Assembly: GCF_000224415.1 (NCBI RefSeq)
Contig: NZ_AFXQ01000010.1
Span: 1 to 64,000, forward strand
Direction: 5' to 3'
DNA length: 64,000 nt
From: Citricoccus sp. CH26A
GTDB taxonomy: Bacteria; Actinomycetota; Actinomycetes; Actinomycetales; Micrococcaceae
Shown here in pieces: positions 44,971-54,036 of this stretch; the stretch's first letter is position 1, and each line of letters begins with the position of its first letter. Both the position numbers and the translations under genes were made by a program. The notes under the pieces were generated by a model. The model ran no database searches and was not told the DNA's origin. It worked only from the letters and a program-made list of their open reading frames with translations.

Positions 44971-46409
44971 ACTTCGTCGCGCAGGACATCTCCGCACAGA
45001 TCATGATGCTGGAGACCAGGGCCCTGAAGACCATGACCGCGAGGGGTTTCGACCGGCGGGTGGCCGAGGCCGCCAGCCTGGCGGCGCCCGTGACCCGCGG
45101 TTCGGTCGTGGCCACGCAGGGGCTGCGGGCCGTCATCGGCGGGCTGCCCGTGGCCGTCGGGGACGTGGTGACCGTCGGCGGGACCGGGGGTGACGGGACC
45201 CGGACCCACCCCGGGCTCGCCGGCGTCGAGGCCGAGGTGGTGGCCGTCCACCGCACCGAGGCCACCGTCGTGCCGCTGGCCGAGGGCTGGGCGCCGGCCG
45301 CCGGAACGCCCGTGACGCTTGCGCACCGCGGGGGAGAGGTGCCGGTGGGCGACGGGCTCATCGGCCGCGTCGTCGACGCCCTGGGCCGTCCGATCGACGG
45401 CAAGGGGCCGATCGCCGGCACCCGCCTGGTCCCCGCGCACCATCCCGCCCCGCACGCCCTGGACCGCACCGCCGTCACCGGGCAGCTCGGCACCGGGCTG
45501 CGCGCCGTGGACACCTTCGCCGCCCTGGGCCGCGGCCACCGCATCGGCCTGTTCGCCGGCCCGGGTGCGGGCACGTCCTCGCTGCTGGCCATGATCGCCC
45601 GCGGCACGGACGCCGCGGTGTCCGTCATCGCCCTCGTGGGCGTGGACGGCCACACGGTCCGGGAGTTCCTCGACGACCTCGGCCCCGAGGGACTGGCCCG
45701 GTCCGTGGTGGTGGTGGCCACCGAGGACGAACCGGCCATGATGCGCCGCAAGGCCGCGTTCACCGCCACCCGGATCGCCGAGCAGTTCCGTGACCAGGGC
45801 CTCCACGCCCTGGTGATGCTGGACTCACTGACGCGCGTGGCCGGCGCCCAGAGCCAGATCGGGCTCTCCGCCGGGGAACCACCGGCACGTGGGGGCCACG
45901 CCCCGTCCACGGCCTCCCTGCTCGCGCAGCTGCTCGAGCGTGCCGGTGCCGGCCGTGCCGGCTCGGTCACCGGGATCTACACCGTCCTCGTGGACGGTGA
46001 GGACCATGAGGACCCCGTGGGCGAGGCCGTGCGCCCCCTCCTGGACGGGCACCTCGTGCTCGAGCGCCGGCCTGTCGAGGCCGGGCACGTCCCGTCCATC
46101 GACGTGCTCGCGTCCATCGCCCCGTGTGCCTCGGCCCTCACGGGTCCGGCGGACCGGGCGGCCGTCACCGTGGTGCGCCGGGCGATGGCCGAGTTGCGCG
46201 CGGTCCAGGACCTGATCGAGGCCGGCGCCTACGTACCCGGGACCCGTCCCCTGGCCGAGGCCGCCCTGGCCGCCCGGCCCCACCTGGATGCCTTCCTGCG
46301 CCAGGACACGGACGACTCGACCTCCCTGATCGAGGCCTGGTCTCGACTGCGCGGCCTCGCCGGTCTGCTGAGCGTGGACGGCGCCGGCACCGAGGGGCGG
46401 GCCGCCTGA
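44967..46409 (+). CDS. FliI/YscN-type ATPase homologue with lost catalytic residues
   Basis: A 480-residue homologue of the flagellar/type III secretion export ATPase. Family blocks are clear: VGDGLIGRVVDALGRPIDGKGPI, GLFAGPGAG, ALVMLDSLTRVAGAQSQIGL, GEPPARGGHAPSTASLLAQLL, GSVTGIYTVLVDGEDHEDPV and LDGHLVLERRPVEAGHVPSIDVL. Two key sites are changed: the Walker A motif reads GPGAGTSS with Thr203 where FliI has Lys, and the GERGRE segment with the catalytic Glu reads GVDGHT (residues 225-230). Walker B Asp286 remains. So ATP hydrolysis by the usual route is unlikely. It is coupled to the gene before (GTGA) and after (TGATG). No other flagellar or type III genes are in the window. Confidence 0.85.
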   Translation: MNFVAQDISAQIMMLETRALKTMTARGFDRRVAEAASLAAPVTRGSVVATQGLRAVIGGLPVAVGDVVTVGGTGGDGTRTHPGLAGVEAEVVAVHRTEATVVPLAEGWAPAAGTPVTLAHRGGEVPVGDGLIGRVVDALGRPIDGKGPIAGTRLVPAHHPAPHALDRTAVTGQLGTGLRAVDTFAALGRGHRIGLFAGPGAGTSSLLAMIARGTDAAVSVIALVGVDGHTVREFLDDLGPEGLARSVVVVATEDEPAMMRRKAAFTATRIAEQFRDQGLHALVMLDSLTRVAGAQSQIGLSAGEPPARGGHAPSTASLLAQLLERAGAGRAGSVTGIYTVLVDGEDHEDPVGEAVRPLLDGHLVLERRPVEAGHVPSIDVLASIAPCASALTGPADRAAVTVVRRAMAELRAVQDLIEAGAYVPGTRPLAEAALAARPHLDAFLRQDTDDSTSLIEAWSRLRGLAGLLSVDGAGTEGRAA

Positions 46410-46819
46410 TGCCGGGATTCCGCCTGAAGTCTCTCGCGCGCGTCCAGATGATCCGAAAGGGCCTGGCCGCGGCCCGGCTGGCCGACACCCAGCCTCACGC
46501 CCCGGCCGAACAGCACCGTCCCGCCCTCGAGCGCGCCCTGCTCGGGGACCGCGGGGGAGTGCACGTGCTGGCCGCGGCCGGCATCGACCGGACCACCGTC
46601 GCCCAGCAGCTCGCAGGGACCGGGCCCGCCCAAACCGAGGCCGATGAGGTGCGGGCCGCGGAGCAGGCCCTGATGCTGGCCGTGCAGGCCCGCCGCCGTG
46701 CCGAACGGGATGAGGACTATCGCGACCGGCAGCAGCGAGTGCTCACGGATAGGGCCGAGCAGCAGGCGCCCGAGGCGCTCGCCTTCATCCCCCACCACCC
46801 GTCAGGTGAACACCGATGA
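46409..46819 (+). CDS. FliJ-like coiled-coil protein
   Basis: A 136-residue, largely helical, Gln/Arg/Ala/Glu-rich protein starting MPGFRLKSLARVQMIRKGLA, like the start of FliJ, the central-stalk partner of FliI. The C-terminal half (ADEVRAAEQALMLAVQARRRAERDEDYRD) forms a charged long helix. The family is too variable for certainty, but position directly after a FliI homologue, size and coiled-coil character all fit. ATG 46409 overlaps the preceding stop (TGATG). Confidence 0.55.
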   Translation: MPGFRLKSLARVQMIRKGLAAARLADTQPHAPAEQHRPALERALLGDRGGVHVLAAAGIDRTTVAQQLAGTGPAQTEADEVRAAEQALMLAVQARRRAERDEDYRDRQQRVLTDRAEQQAPEALAFIPHHPSGEHR

Positions 46820-46894
46820 GTGCCGAGGCCCTCGACCCGCGGACCGCGTAAATCTAGTCCGCGCGTAATCGCCCGAGGAGCGGACGGAGACGTC

Positions 46895-49012
46895 CTAGCG
46901 GAAGAGCCGGGGGAATCGCTCGCGCATGTGCTCCTCGATCACCGGTGACATCGTCGCCGAGAAGGCGGGGGTGATGTGGCTGTTGTCATACCAGACGACG
47001 ACATTGCCCACGACGGCGTCACACCGGGTTTTCCCCGCTCGTGCGTCGGGACACACGTGGTCGATGACGTCTATGGTCGTCGTCCCAGGGGGCAGGGGTA
47101 GGTTCTCCAGGGGGTTGTCAGCTCCCAGCTGTCCCACGGGCGGTCCGCACCGTGCCGAATCCTGTCCTTCGGCGAGGCAGTCCGCGACCCGGTGGTCGTT
47201 TCGGGGCGTTCCGCGCAGCAACAGCAGGTCCGGTCCCGCAGAGGTGATCTGCTCCCACCGCCGTGGCGCGTCGGGAAGGACCGTCTCGGGCTGGGAGGCG
47301 TACTTGACGGATCCCGGGGTGATCACGAGGTCGATGTCCCGGTCCGTCCCCAGCCAGTCGATGAAATTGTCCTGCCACTCGAAGCACATCGTGTCATCGC
47401 TTTCGCGGCTGGACTCACCGAAGGGACAACCCGAGCGGTCCACTACGAGCAACTCCCAACCGTGGCGGGCGGCAAGGGGGCGGAAGGCCTCGGACCATTG
47501 ACCTGCATGCGACCCGCCCGCCAACACCACGGTGGCCGAGGGCTTCTCCGGCGCGGCCGGGTCCTCGCACACGGAGATCTCGCTGGTCCCGGGATCATTG
47601 GTGCCGGGCTGTCGGCAGTCCCAGTCGTAGTAATCGGGACGCACATTGGGCAGCGCGTCCAGGGAGGGCACGTAGTCCGCGTCCTGTACGTCGTCGCCCG
47701 CGGTGAGCGATCCCCCCGGATGGGTCTGCCAGTCCCAATGGTCAGCACGGGGGATCTCCGTGGACGCCGGGGCCCTGGCGACGGTTGACACGGTCCCACC
47801 GGCCACCAGGATGACGATGGCGGTTCCGACCGACACGGTGTTCAGCCGGCGCCACCCATCCCCCCGGGCCCGGGCCTGCGCATTCTGCAGCGGGGTCTCG
47901 ATGAAGCGGTGGGTCAGCCCCGCCAAGACGAGGGACAGCGCCAGGATGAAGGCGGCCCCCAACCATCCGACCGATTGTCGGTCCCGGACCTCGAGGTAGT
48001 AGATGAGCAGGGGCCAGTGCCACAGGTAGAGGGCGTAGGCGCGGTCGCCGACCCAGGCGAAGGCCGGGGCGGACAGGATCCGGCTGGCGGAGGCCCCCGG
48101 GTCGAGGTGGCCGCCCCGCGGCCCGGCCGAGGCCAGCACCAGGGTAAGTCCGAGCAACGGCCACAGGGACCAGAGCCCCGGGAACAGGCTGGCCCCGTCG
48201 AGTACGAAACCACAGGAGACGATCAGGACCACACCGAGCCATCCGGCCCAGAATCGCAGTCGCCTCGGGAGGGTCAGACCGGCGCCAAGCAGGCTGAGGA
48301 GGCCTCCGAACGCCAGCTCCCAGGCCCTGGTGGTGGATAGCAGGTACGCCTTGTCCTGGTTGAAACCGCCCACGTGGATCGCGTAGGACAGCGAAGCCAC
48401 CAGGACCAGGCCGATGGCGACCGCCATGACGCGCACGGCCGGGATGCGAAGGCGCCTGGCCAGCGCCACGGCAGCGATCGCCACCAGGGGCCAGACGAGG
48501 TAGAACTGCCCCTGGACGGACAGCGACCAGAAGTGCTGGAACGGGGAGGTCTCCGGGCCGGCGGCACCGTAGGCCAATTGTGAGTTGATGAGTTCGATGT
48601 TCTCGAAGTACAGCAGCGAGGCCCTGGCCTCGGCCCACAGCTGGTCGTGACGGGTGGACGGCAGGACGGCTACTCCGATGGCCGTGACTGCCGCGACTAC
48701 CGTGGCGGCAGGGACCAGGATGCGCCGGGCGAGACGGCCCAGGTATCGCAGTACGTCGATCCTGCCGTCGCGCTCGGCGGCCTCGCGCAGGAGCATCGCC
48801 GTGAAGAGATAGCCACTGACGGCCAGGAAGATGTCGATGCCACCGGAGACGCGGCCGTGGCCGAACAAGTGGAACAGGACCACGCCGAGGATCGCGACCC
48901 CACGGACACCGTGGAGCTCCGTCCGGTAGTGCCGTTCCGGTACCCCACGGGCCACTCGGTCCTGGACGTCTGCCCTTCGTTGCCGGACCGTTGTCACCGT
49001 TGTAGTTCCCAT
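46895..49012 (-). CDS. Acyltransferase-3/SGNH two-domain membrane protein (OafA/YrhL-like)
   Basis: Integral membrane enzyme that O-acetylates surface or secreted glycans. In the 705-residue protein the acyltransferase-3 domain has about ten membrane segments, with ELHGVRGVAILGVVLFHLFG (conserved His) near residue 33, GIDIFLAVSGYLFT, and WSLSVQGQFYLVWPLVAI. A C-terminal extracytoplasmic SGNH domain follows (VVLAGGSHAGQWSEAF with the nucleophile Ser, CPFGESSRES, and a late WYDNSHITP with Asp/His). ATG 49012 is chosen; a longer frame starts at 49180 but its first about 56 residues are low-complexity. Convergent with the FliJ-like gene. Confidence 0.88.
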   Translation of the reverse strand: MGTTTVTTVRQRRADVQDRVARGVPERHYRTELHGVRGVAILGVVLFHLFGHGRVSGGIDIFLAVSGYLFTAMLLREAAERDGRIDVLRYLGRLARRILVPAATVVAAVTAIGVAVLPSTRHDQLWAEARASLLYFENIELINSQLAYGAAGPETSPFQHFWSLSVQGQFYLVWPLVAIAAVALARRLRIPAVRVMAVAIGLVLVASLSYAIHVGGFNQDKAYLLSTTRAWELAFGGLLSLLGAGLTLPRRLRFWAGWLGVVLIVSCGFVLDGASLFPGLWSLWPLLGLTLVLASAGPRGGHLDPGASASRILSAPAFAWVGDRAYALYLWHWPLLIYYLEVRDRQSVGWLGAAFILALSLVLAGLTHRFIETPLQNAQARARGDGWRRLNTVSVGTAIVILVAGGTVSTVARAPASTEIPRADHWDWQTHPGGSLTAGDDVQDADYVPSLDALPNVRPDYYDWDCRQPGTNDPGTSEISVCEDPAAPEKPSATVVLAGGSHAGQWSEAFRPLAARHGWELLVVDRSGCPFGESSRESDDTMCFEWQDNFIDWLGTDRDIDLVITPGSVKYASQPETVLPDAPRRWEQITSAGPDLLLLRGTPRNDHRVADCLAEGQDSARCGPPVGQLGADNPLENLPLPPGTTTIDVIDHVCPDARAGKTRCDAVVGNVVVWYDNSHITPAFSATMSPVIEEHMRERFPRLFR

Positions 49013-49536
49013 CGCCGGTGAACGGTACCACGGAGCCTGAAGGATTCCGGGACCGCCCCGCCACCACGGTCCTTCCGTAGGGCCTTCCCGCGCGGCGGGC
49101 GGACGACGGATGGCTCCGGTGCGGGCGGCACCATCACCGGGCGGTCCAGTATCACCCATCACATCCGTCCCATCGGACACGCCGGAGGTGAGAGGTGCAT
49201 CACGTTCTCGGGGGTCGTAGCCCGTGACCGGAGCCGCACCGGCCCCCTCTCACGGGGAACGTCGGCAGCCCCGGCGCCGGCAGGCACAAGAGGACTGTTG
49301 TGGGCTTGACTAGGCATGACCCGGGATGGGCCCTCGTCAGGCCGGTCCCGTCCTTCGCGTCGCGCCGACCTCGACCCCGGCAGCCGGCAGCGTGCCGTCC
49401 TCCCGGAACCCGGGACTCGGGAGGGTCCGTCACCACCCGAAACCCGCAGCCCCCCGTCCCCAGAGTGCATACGGCAATGGGGGGAAGTCAGAGGGCTGTT
49501 CCCCTGTGCCTGAAACGGACGACAAAAGGAATCAGC
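49013..49536. other. 524-nt divergent intergenic region
   Basis: Lies between the acyltransferase start (minus) and the secreted hydrolase start (plus). Frames that continue upstream of both starts are low in complexity and probably untranslated. It should hold both promoters; TTGACT at about 49305 is a possible -35 box for the plus strand, but no matching -10 is clear. No repeat or RNA motif recognised. Confidence 0.4.
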
Positions 49537-50457
49537 ATGACCCGAGTCACTCGCACCGCATCCTCGACCACTGACAGGCGCCGCGCGTCCCTGTCCCGCA
49601 CCCTGGCCGGCGTACTGGCCGCGCTCACGCTCACGGCGGCTACCGCGGTACCGTCGGCCGCTGCACCCGTCACCGCGCCGGCCGTCCAGCCCACGGCCAT
49701 CAGCGCCTCGACCCCGGGTGGCCTGGCGGCGAATCCCACGGGAGGCTCCGGGGGCAAGTTCCAGGACATCAGGTCCCTCAGCTACAGCAACGGGGCGGTC
49801 AGTTCCCAATATCATCTGTACGCCGACCACCTCAAGGGTTCGAAGCCGCACGGCATCATCATCCACCTGCACGGTGACGGTGGCTTCGAATACAACCAGC
49901 CCCAGTGGTCCACCATCCCGGCCTACGAGAAGCTGGCCGTGAAGCACAACCTGATGCTCGTCGTCCCGCGCACCCCGGACCAGGCCACGAAGACCTGGTG
50001 GCGGAAGGACACCTCCGGCAAGTACGCTGCCGATCTGCTCCGGAACCTGGGCAAGAAGTACAACCTGGACAAGAATCGGGTGTACTGGACGGGGTACTCC
50101 GGTGGCGCGGACACCGTCGCCCGCCAGGTGGTGAACTCGCACTCGGCCGGGTGGACCGGCGGGGCGGCGGTCATGGTGGGCGGAGGCGGGATCTACGGGC
50201 AGAGCAAGCCGTTGCGTCCCATCTCCTCGGCCCTGAAGAAGAACTTCGAGATGCACTGGGTGGCCGGTGCCGACGACACCCCGGCCGCCGGTGGAGCATC
50301 TGGCAGCTATGACGCCGTGGGCGCGGCCAAGCTCGGCCGCGCGTTCTACAAGGGGCAGGGCCTGAAGACCCAGTTGCTCATCAAGCCCGGCATGGACCAT
50401 TGGGAGATCGCGCCCTCCGGTCCCACCAAGCTCGGCGTCATCCTGGCCCGGCGGTAA
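49537..50457 (+). CDS. Secreted alpha/beta hydrolase (esterase/depolymerase-like)
   Basis: A 306-residue protein with a signal peptide (ASLSRTLAGVLAALTLTAATA, cleavage after AAA-like sites near residue 43). The hydrolase core has GIIIHLHGDGGFEY (oxyanion region), VYWTGYSGGADTVARQ with the G-x-S-x-G nucleophile near residue 190, and GMDHWEIA with the catalytic His. The order fits extracellular esterases such as feruloyl esterase or polyester depolymerase-like enzymes; substrate unknown. ATG 49537 follows AAAAGGA. A strong hairpin 50 nt after the stop ends the unit. Confidence 0.82.
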   Translation: MTRVTRTASSTTDRRRASLSRTLAGVLAALTLTAATAVPSAAAPVTAPAVQPTAISASTPGGLAANPTGGSGGKFQDIRSLSYSNGAVSSQYHLYADHLKGSKPHGIIIHLHGDGGFEYNQPQWSTIPAYEKLAVKHNLMLVVPRTPDQATKTWWRKDTSGKYAADLLRNLGKKYNLDKNRVYWTGYSGGADTVARQVVNSHSAGWTGGAAVMVGGGGIYGQSKPLRPISSALKKNFEMHWVAGADDTPAAGGASGSYDAVGAAKLGRAFYKGQGLKTQLLIKPGMDHWEIAPSGPTKLGVILARR

Positions 50458-50817
50458 GCTCCGACACCGACCACACACAGTCCACGGCAGCGCATCGGTG
50501 GCCGGCGACGACGGCCGGGCGCCTCACACACGAGGCACCCGGCCGCCGTCGAACCCGGGGAACCGCCCGCCGGAACCGCATTCCCCTCGCTGGCGCCCAC
50601 CACGCTGCGCCTGGTCATCAGTGTCGACCCGACTCGCCTCATGCGGGGCCGCGTGCACCGTCATCCCCGTCCGGACACCGTGCAGACGCTCGACCACACG
50701 GTCCGGTACCCCCGATTGATCCCCTGTCCGCATCATGCGACCCCGCCCTTCCCGCAGCCCGGTCGTCCGTGGACGGAACCGACCGCCGCGACGGCACGTC
50801 TGCGCATGTCCCGAGGT
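50458..50817. other. 360-nt intergenic region
   Basis: Contains the terminator at 50507-50550. The rest shows no ORF with a ribosome site and no clear promoter; it should contain the promoter of the unknown gene at 50818. Confidence 0.4.
50507..50550 (+). terminator. Two-part hairpin after the secreted hydrolase gene
   Basis: Outer stem GACGACGGCCGGG with CCCGGCCGCCGTC (one mismatch) and inner stem GCCTC/GAGGC around a 6-nt loop. It starts 50 nt after the stop at 50457. No T-run. Confidence 0.75.
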
Positions 50818-51303
50818 ATGAATCCCACGCATGCTCAGGACCTTCAGGAGCCCATCGCGCAGCACGACCAGGACCGGGACGGCCTGCGCGGCGGGAACAT
50901 CGAGACCTGGCAGGACATCACCGTCCAGTACCGCGTGGGCCACCGCGGAGAGGGCTCCCTCCTGATCGCCGTGGAGGACCTGCTGCTGGACCTGGGGGAG
51001 ACCCTGGCCGCCCGGGCCGCCCGGGAGTCGAGGGCCGGACAGCAGGCCCTGGCCCGGCGGACCCTGCGGTTCGAGCGGTACGTGCACGAGCTGTACCGCT
51101 GTGCCGAGACTGACCCGCAGGCGCAGATGGCCGCGGCCGCCCTGGACCTCGGCGCGCCCCCGTGGCTGTTCGAGGGGGAGGACGGCGCCGCGTGGCGCCG
51201 GGAGGTCACCGCCCTGACCGACTACGCCGCCTGGGCCTGCGCGCCGTGCGGAGGGGACCACGGCCCGGACGGACCCCGCGGCGTGCCGGCACGCCTGGAC
51301 TGA
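50818..51303 (+). CDS. Unknown 161-residue protein
   Basis: Acidic, mostly helical protein without signal or membrane segments. It contains VQYRVGHRGEGSLLIAVEDL and a long helix (LAARAARESRAGQQALARRT), plus a late CAPC pair (residues about 145-148) that might bind a metal. Start ATG 50818 (MNPTHAQD) or ATG 50806; neither has a strong ribosome site. It ends 84 nt before tsaD, which has its own promoter. No family recognised. Confidence 0.5.
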   Translation: MNPTHAQDLQEPIAQHDQDRDGLRGGNIETWQDITVQYRVGHRGEGSLLIAVEDLLLDLGETLAARAARESRAGQQALARRTLRFERYVHELYRCAETDPQAQMAAAALDLGAPPWLFEGEDGAAWRREVTALTDYAAWACAPCGGDHGPDGPRGVPARLD

Positions 51304-51374
51304 CCCCGGACGCCCCGGACGCCCGGGACGCCCGGGACGCCGGCGGGTGGCCGGTGCCGCCCGCCGGGGCTTCC

Positions 51375-51387
51375 TAGAATGGTGTGC
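51375..51387 (+). promoter_or_regulatory. Leaderless-type -10 element of tsaD
   Basis: TAGAAT at 51375-51380 followed by GGTGTGC (7 nt) and ATG 51388. The same box and spacing precede rimI. Confidence 0.55.
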
Positions 51388-52560
51388 ATGCCTGCGGCCA
51401 CTGACACCCCCACCGCCCCGCTCGTGCTCGGCATCGAGTCCTCCTGCGACGAGACGGGATTCGGGATCGTGCGCGGGACCGAGCTGCTGGCCAACGCCGT
51501 GGCGTCCTCGATGGAGGAACACGTGCGCTTCGGCGGGGTCATCCCGGAGATCGCCGCGCGCGCCCACCTCGAGGAGTTCATCCCCACGCTGCAGCAGGCC
51601 CTGGACACCGCCGGGGTCACGCTGCAGGACCTCGACGCGATCGCCGTGACCTCGGGCCCCGGACTGGCCGGGGCGCTCATGGTCGGCGTCGCCGGCGCCA
51701 AGGCCCTGGCCCTGGCCACGGACACCCCGCTCTACGGCATCAACCACCTGGTCGCACACGTCGGCGTCGGGGTGCTGGACGAGGTGACCGGCGCGGAGCC
51801 GGAGGCCGTCTCCGGGACCGGACCGGCCGTCGTCGTGGGGTCCGGCGGGAGCGGGGACCGTCCGCTGTCGGAGCACCTCGGCGCGCTGCTGGTCTCCGGC
51901 GGGCACACCGAGATCCTGCGGGTCAACCGGCTGACCACGGACGTGGAACTGCTCGGCTCGACCATCGACGACGCCGCCGGCGAGGCCTACGACAAGGTCG
52001 CCCGGCTGCTCGGGGCCGGCTACCCCGGCGGGCCCGTGATCGACCGGCTCGCCCGCCAGGGCAACCCCACCGCCTTCCGGTTCCCCCGCGGGCTGAGCGC
52101 CCCGAAGTTCGTGGGCACCGCGCAGGAGCCCGGAAAGCACCGGCACGACTGGTCCTTCTCCGGGCTGAAGACCGCCGTGGCCCGGTGCGTGGAGCAGTTC
52201 GAGGCCGCTGGCGTGCCGGACGAGCAGATCCCGACGGCGGACATCGCCGCGTCCTTCCAGGAGGCGGTCGCGGACGTGATCACCGCCAAGGCGGTTCGGG
52301 CCTGCACCGAGCACGGGATCGAACACCTGCTGCTCGGCGGCGGCGTCGCGGCGAACTCCCGCCTGCGTGAGCTGCTGGCCGAGCGGTGCGCGGCGGCCGG
52401 CATCGGGCTGACCGTCCCGCCGCCGCGGCTGTGCACGGACAACGGCGCCATGGTCGCGGCCCTCGGCGCACAACTGGTGATGGACGGGGTGGCGCCGTCC
52501 GGACTGGGCTTCGCCGCGGACCCGGGCCAACCGGTGGGGGAGATCTCCCTCGGGGCGTGA
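51388..52560 (+). CDS. tsaD: tRNA N6-adenosine threonylcarbamoyltransferase TsaD
   Basis: Catalytic subunit that transfers threonylcarbamoyl from its AMP ester to A37 of ANN-decoding tRNAs, with TsaB and TsaE. The 390-residue protein starts with [15 protein letters not shown], has the metal-binding His pair in NHLVAHVGV (residues about 116-124), [11 protein letters not shown], and [20 protein letters not shown] followed by [13 protein letters not shown] and CTDNGAM. A low-complexity insertion of about 25 residues lies between the two His-pair and SGGH motifs. An in-frame ATG at 51379 overlaps the -10 element, so ATG 51388 is chosen. Confidence 0.94.
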   Translation: MPAATDTPTAPLVLGIESSCDETGFGIVRGTELLANAVASSMEEHVRFGGVIPEIAARAHLEEFIPTLQQALDTAGVTLQDLDAIAVTSGPGLAGALMVGVAGAKALALATDTPLYGINHLVAHVGVGVLDEVTGAEPEAVSGTGPAVVVGSGGSGDRPLSEHLGALLVSGGHTEILRVNRLTTDVELLGSTIDDAAGEAYDKVARLLGAGYPGGPVIDRLARQGNPTAFRFPRGLSAPKFVGTAQEPGKHRHDWSFSGLKTAVARCVEQFEAAGVPDEQIPTADIAASFQEAVADVITAKAVRACTEHGIEHLLLGGGVAANSRLRELLAERCAAAGIGLTVPPPRLCTDNGAMVAALGAQLVMDGVAPSGLGFAADPGQPVGEISLGA

Positions 52561-52600
52561 GGGCCGCCCGTACCCCGCCCGCCGGAACTGCTGCCCGCCG

Positions 52601-52665
52601 GAGTTACGATCACGCTCGACGGTGGGACACGCCGGGCCGATCACTGTCGAGCGTGATCGTAACTC
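52601..52665 (-). repeat. 65-bp palindromic repeat, copy G (inverted)
   Basis: Arms GAGTTACGATCACG and CGTGATCGTAACTC are perfect complements, inner arm CTCGACGGTG pairs with CACTGTCGAG with one wobble. Loop GGGACACGCCGGG on the plus strand, so orientation is opposite to copies A-E. It lies between the convergent tsaD and GCS2-type genes. Confidence 0.93.
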
Positions 52666-52706
52666 CGCGGTCGTCGTGACTCCGCGGTCGCCGGAACCGC
52701 GCGAGC

Positions 52707-53930
52707 TCAGGCCCCGATGGAGGCCCGCGTCCGGGCCACCGCGTCGGCGACGACGGCGCGGAGGGGAGCATGGAGATCATGCCCGGTCAGCGGCGTGGAC
52801 GCGGGCAGGCCGGCGGACTCCATCTGCTCCACCGTCATGGCGTGCGCCGCGTGGGCCGCGATCCGGCGCTGGCGGGCCGGGGTGCCGCCGTCGCGCAGCA
52901 GGTGTTCCACGGAGGCCAGTTCCGCGGCGCACCCCAGCCGCTCGGCCACCGGCGCCAGGCGAACCAGCTCGGCGCGCAGGTGGTCGGTCACGAGCAGCTC
53001 GTCCCCGGCGGCGTTGAGGATGATGATGGCGTCCAGCCCGTAGCGGGCGGCGCGCCACTTGTTCTCCTGCACGTGCCACGGGGGCATGGTGGGGATGGTG
53101 CCGCCGGCGTCGAGGATGTCCGAGAAGTCCTGCACCAGGCACTGCGTCAGGGCGGCGATCGGGGCGATCTCCTCGAGCGTGGCCACGCCGTCACAGACCC
53201 GCATCTCGACCGTGCCCAGCCGGGGCACGGCGCGCACGTCCCAGCGGCACTCGGTGACGTCGTCGATCACGCCGGTGTGCGTCAGGTCCGCCACGCACCG
53301 CTCGAACCCGGCCCAGTCCGCGAACTGGAACGGCAGGCCAGCGGTGGGCAGCTGCTGGAACATCAGGGTGCGCTGGGACTGGTAGCCGGTGTCCACGCCG
53401 GCCCAGAACGGGCTCGAGGCGGACAGCGCCAGGAAGTGCGGGACGTAGTTGACCAGGCCGTCCACCACGGGCATCGCCTTGGTCACGTCGTCCAGGCCCA
53501 CGTGCACGTGCACCCCGTAGATCAGCATCTGCCGGCCCCACCACTGGGTGCGGTCGATCAGCTTGCCGTAGCGGTCCGCCGGGGTCACGGGTTCGTCCGT
53601 GGGCTGGGCGAAGGGGTGGGAGCCCTGGCAGTACAGCTCCACGCCCATCGGTTCCGTCACCTCGCGCAGCTTCCGCGCGTACTCCCGCAACTGGCCCACG
53701 GCCTCATCCACCGTGGTGCACACGTCCGTCACCAGCTCCACGGTGTTCAGCAGCAGCTCTGGCTTGATGTGCGGGTGCTCCTGGCCCAGGTGCAGTCCCG
53801 CCTGGTCCGCGACGCCGGCCAGCACCTCCTCGGCGACCGGCCGCAGGGTGCCGTCGTGGGCGTCGACGAGCGCGAGCTCCCACTCCACGCCGAGGGTCGA
53901 CTGCGCGGAGCGTGCGAAGGGCAGGTGCAT
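52707..53930 (-). CDS. Carboxylate-amine ligase of the GCS2 family (YbdK/EgtA-like)
   Basis: ATP-dependent ligase of the glutamate-cysteine ligase 2 family. The 407-residue protein begins LGVEWELALVDAHDGTL (conserved Glu residues), and has CQGSHPFAQ, YGVHVHVGLDD (substrate/metal His pair), LALSASSPFWAGVDTGYQSQR and GTVEMRVCDG. Family members make gamma-glutamylcysteine; in mycothiol-using actinobacteria similar proteins act in ergothioneine synthesis (EgtA) or have unknown substrates. No egtBCD genes are next to it, so the substrate is left open. CAGGAACCACC precedes ATG 53930. Confidence 0.85.
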   Translation of the reverse strand: MHLPFARSAQSTLGVEWELALVDAHDGTLRPVAEEVLAGVADQAGLHLGQEHPHIKPELLLNTVELVTDVCTTVDEAVGQLREYARKLREVTEPMGVELYCQGSHPFAQPTDEPVTPADRYGKLIDRTQWWGRQMLIYGVHVHVGLDDVTKAMPVVDGLVNYVPHFLALSASSPFWAGVDTGYQSQRTLMFQQLPTAGLPFQFADWAGFERCVADLTHTGVIDDVTECRWDVRAVPRLGTVEMRVCDGVATLEEIAPIAALTQCLVQDFSDILDAGGTIPTMPPWHVQENKWRAARYGLDAIIILNAAGDELLVTDHLRAELVRLAPVAERLGCAAELASVEHLLRDGGTPARQRRIAAHAAHAMTVEQMESAGLPASTPLTGHDLHAPLRAVVADAVARTRASIGA

Positions 53931-54024
53931 GGTGGTTCCTGTCAGGTGCTGACGGCGGGGCAGTAGTCATCCTAGGGGCGGGCGCAGGGGTTCCGGTCAT
54001 CACCGGTCACCGGCCCGGGATCCC

Positions 54025-54036
54025 TAGCATGGAGGG
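54025..54036 (+). promoter_or_regulatory. Leaderless-type -10 element of nagZ
   Basis: TAGCAT at 54025-54030 followed by GGAGGG (6 nt) and the GTG at 54037. Confidence 0.5.

Noticed and set aside
44967-46409. The FliI homologue as an F1 ATP synthase alpha or beta subunit
   Set aside because: The GEPPARGG and DGHLVLERRPVEAGHVPSIDVL blocks and a following FliJ-like gene match the FliI/YscN group; no other atp genes are present.
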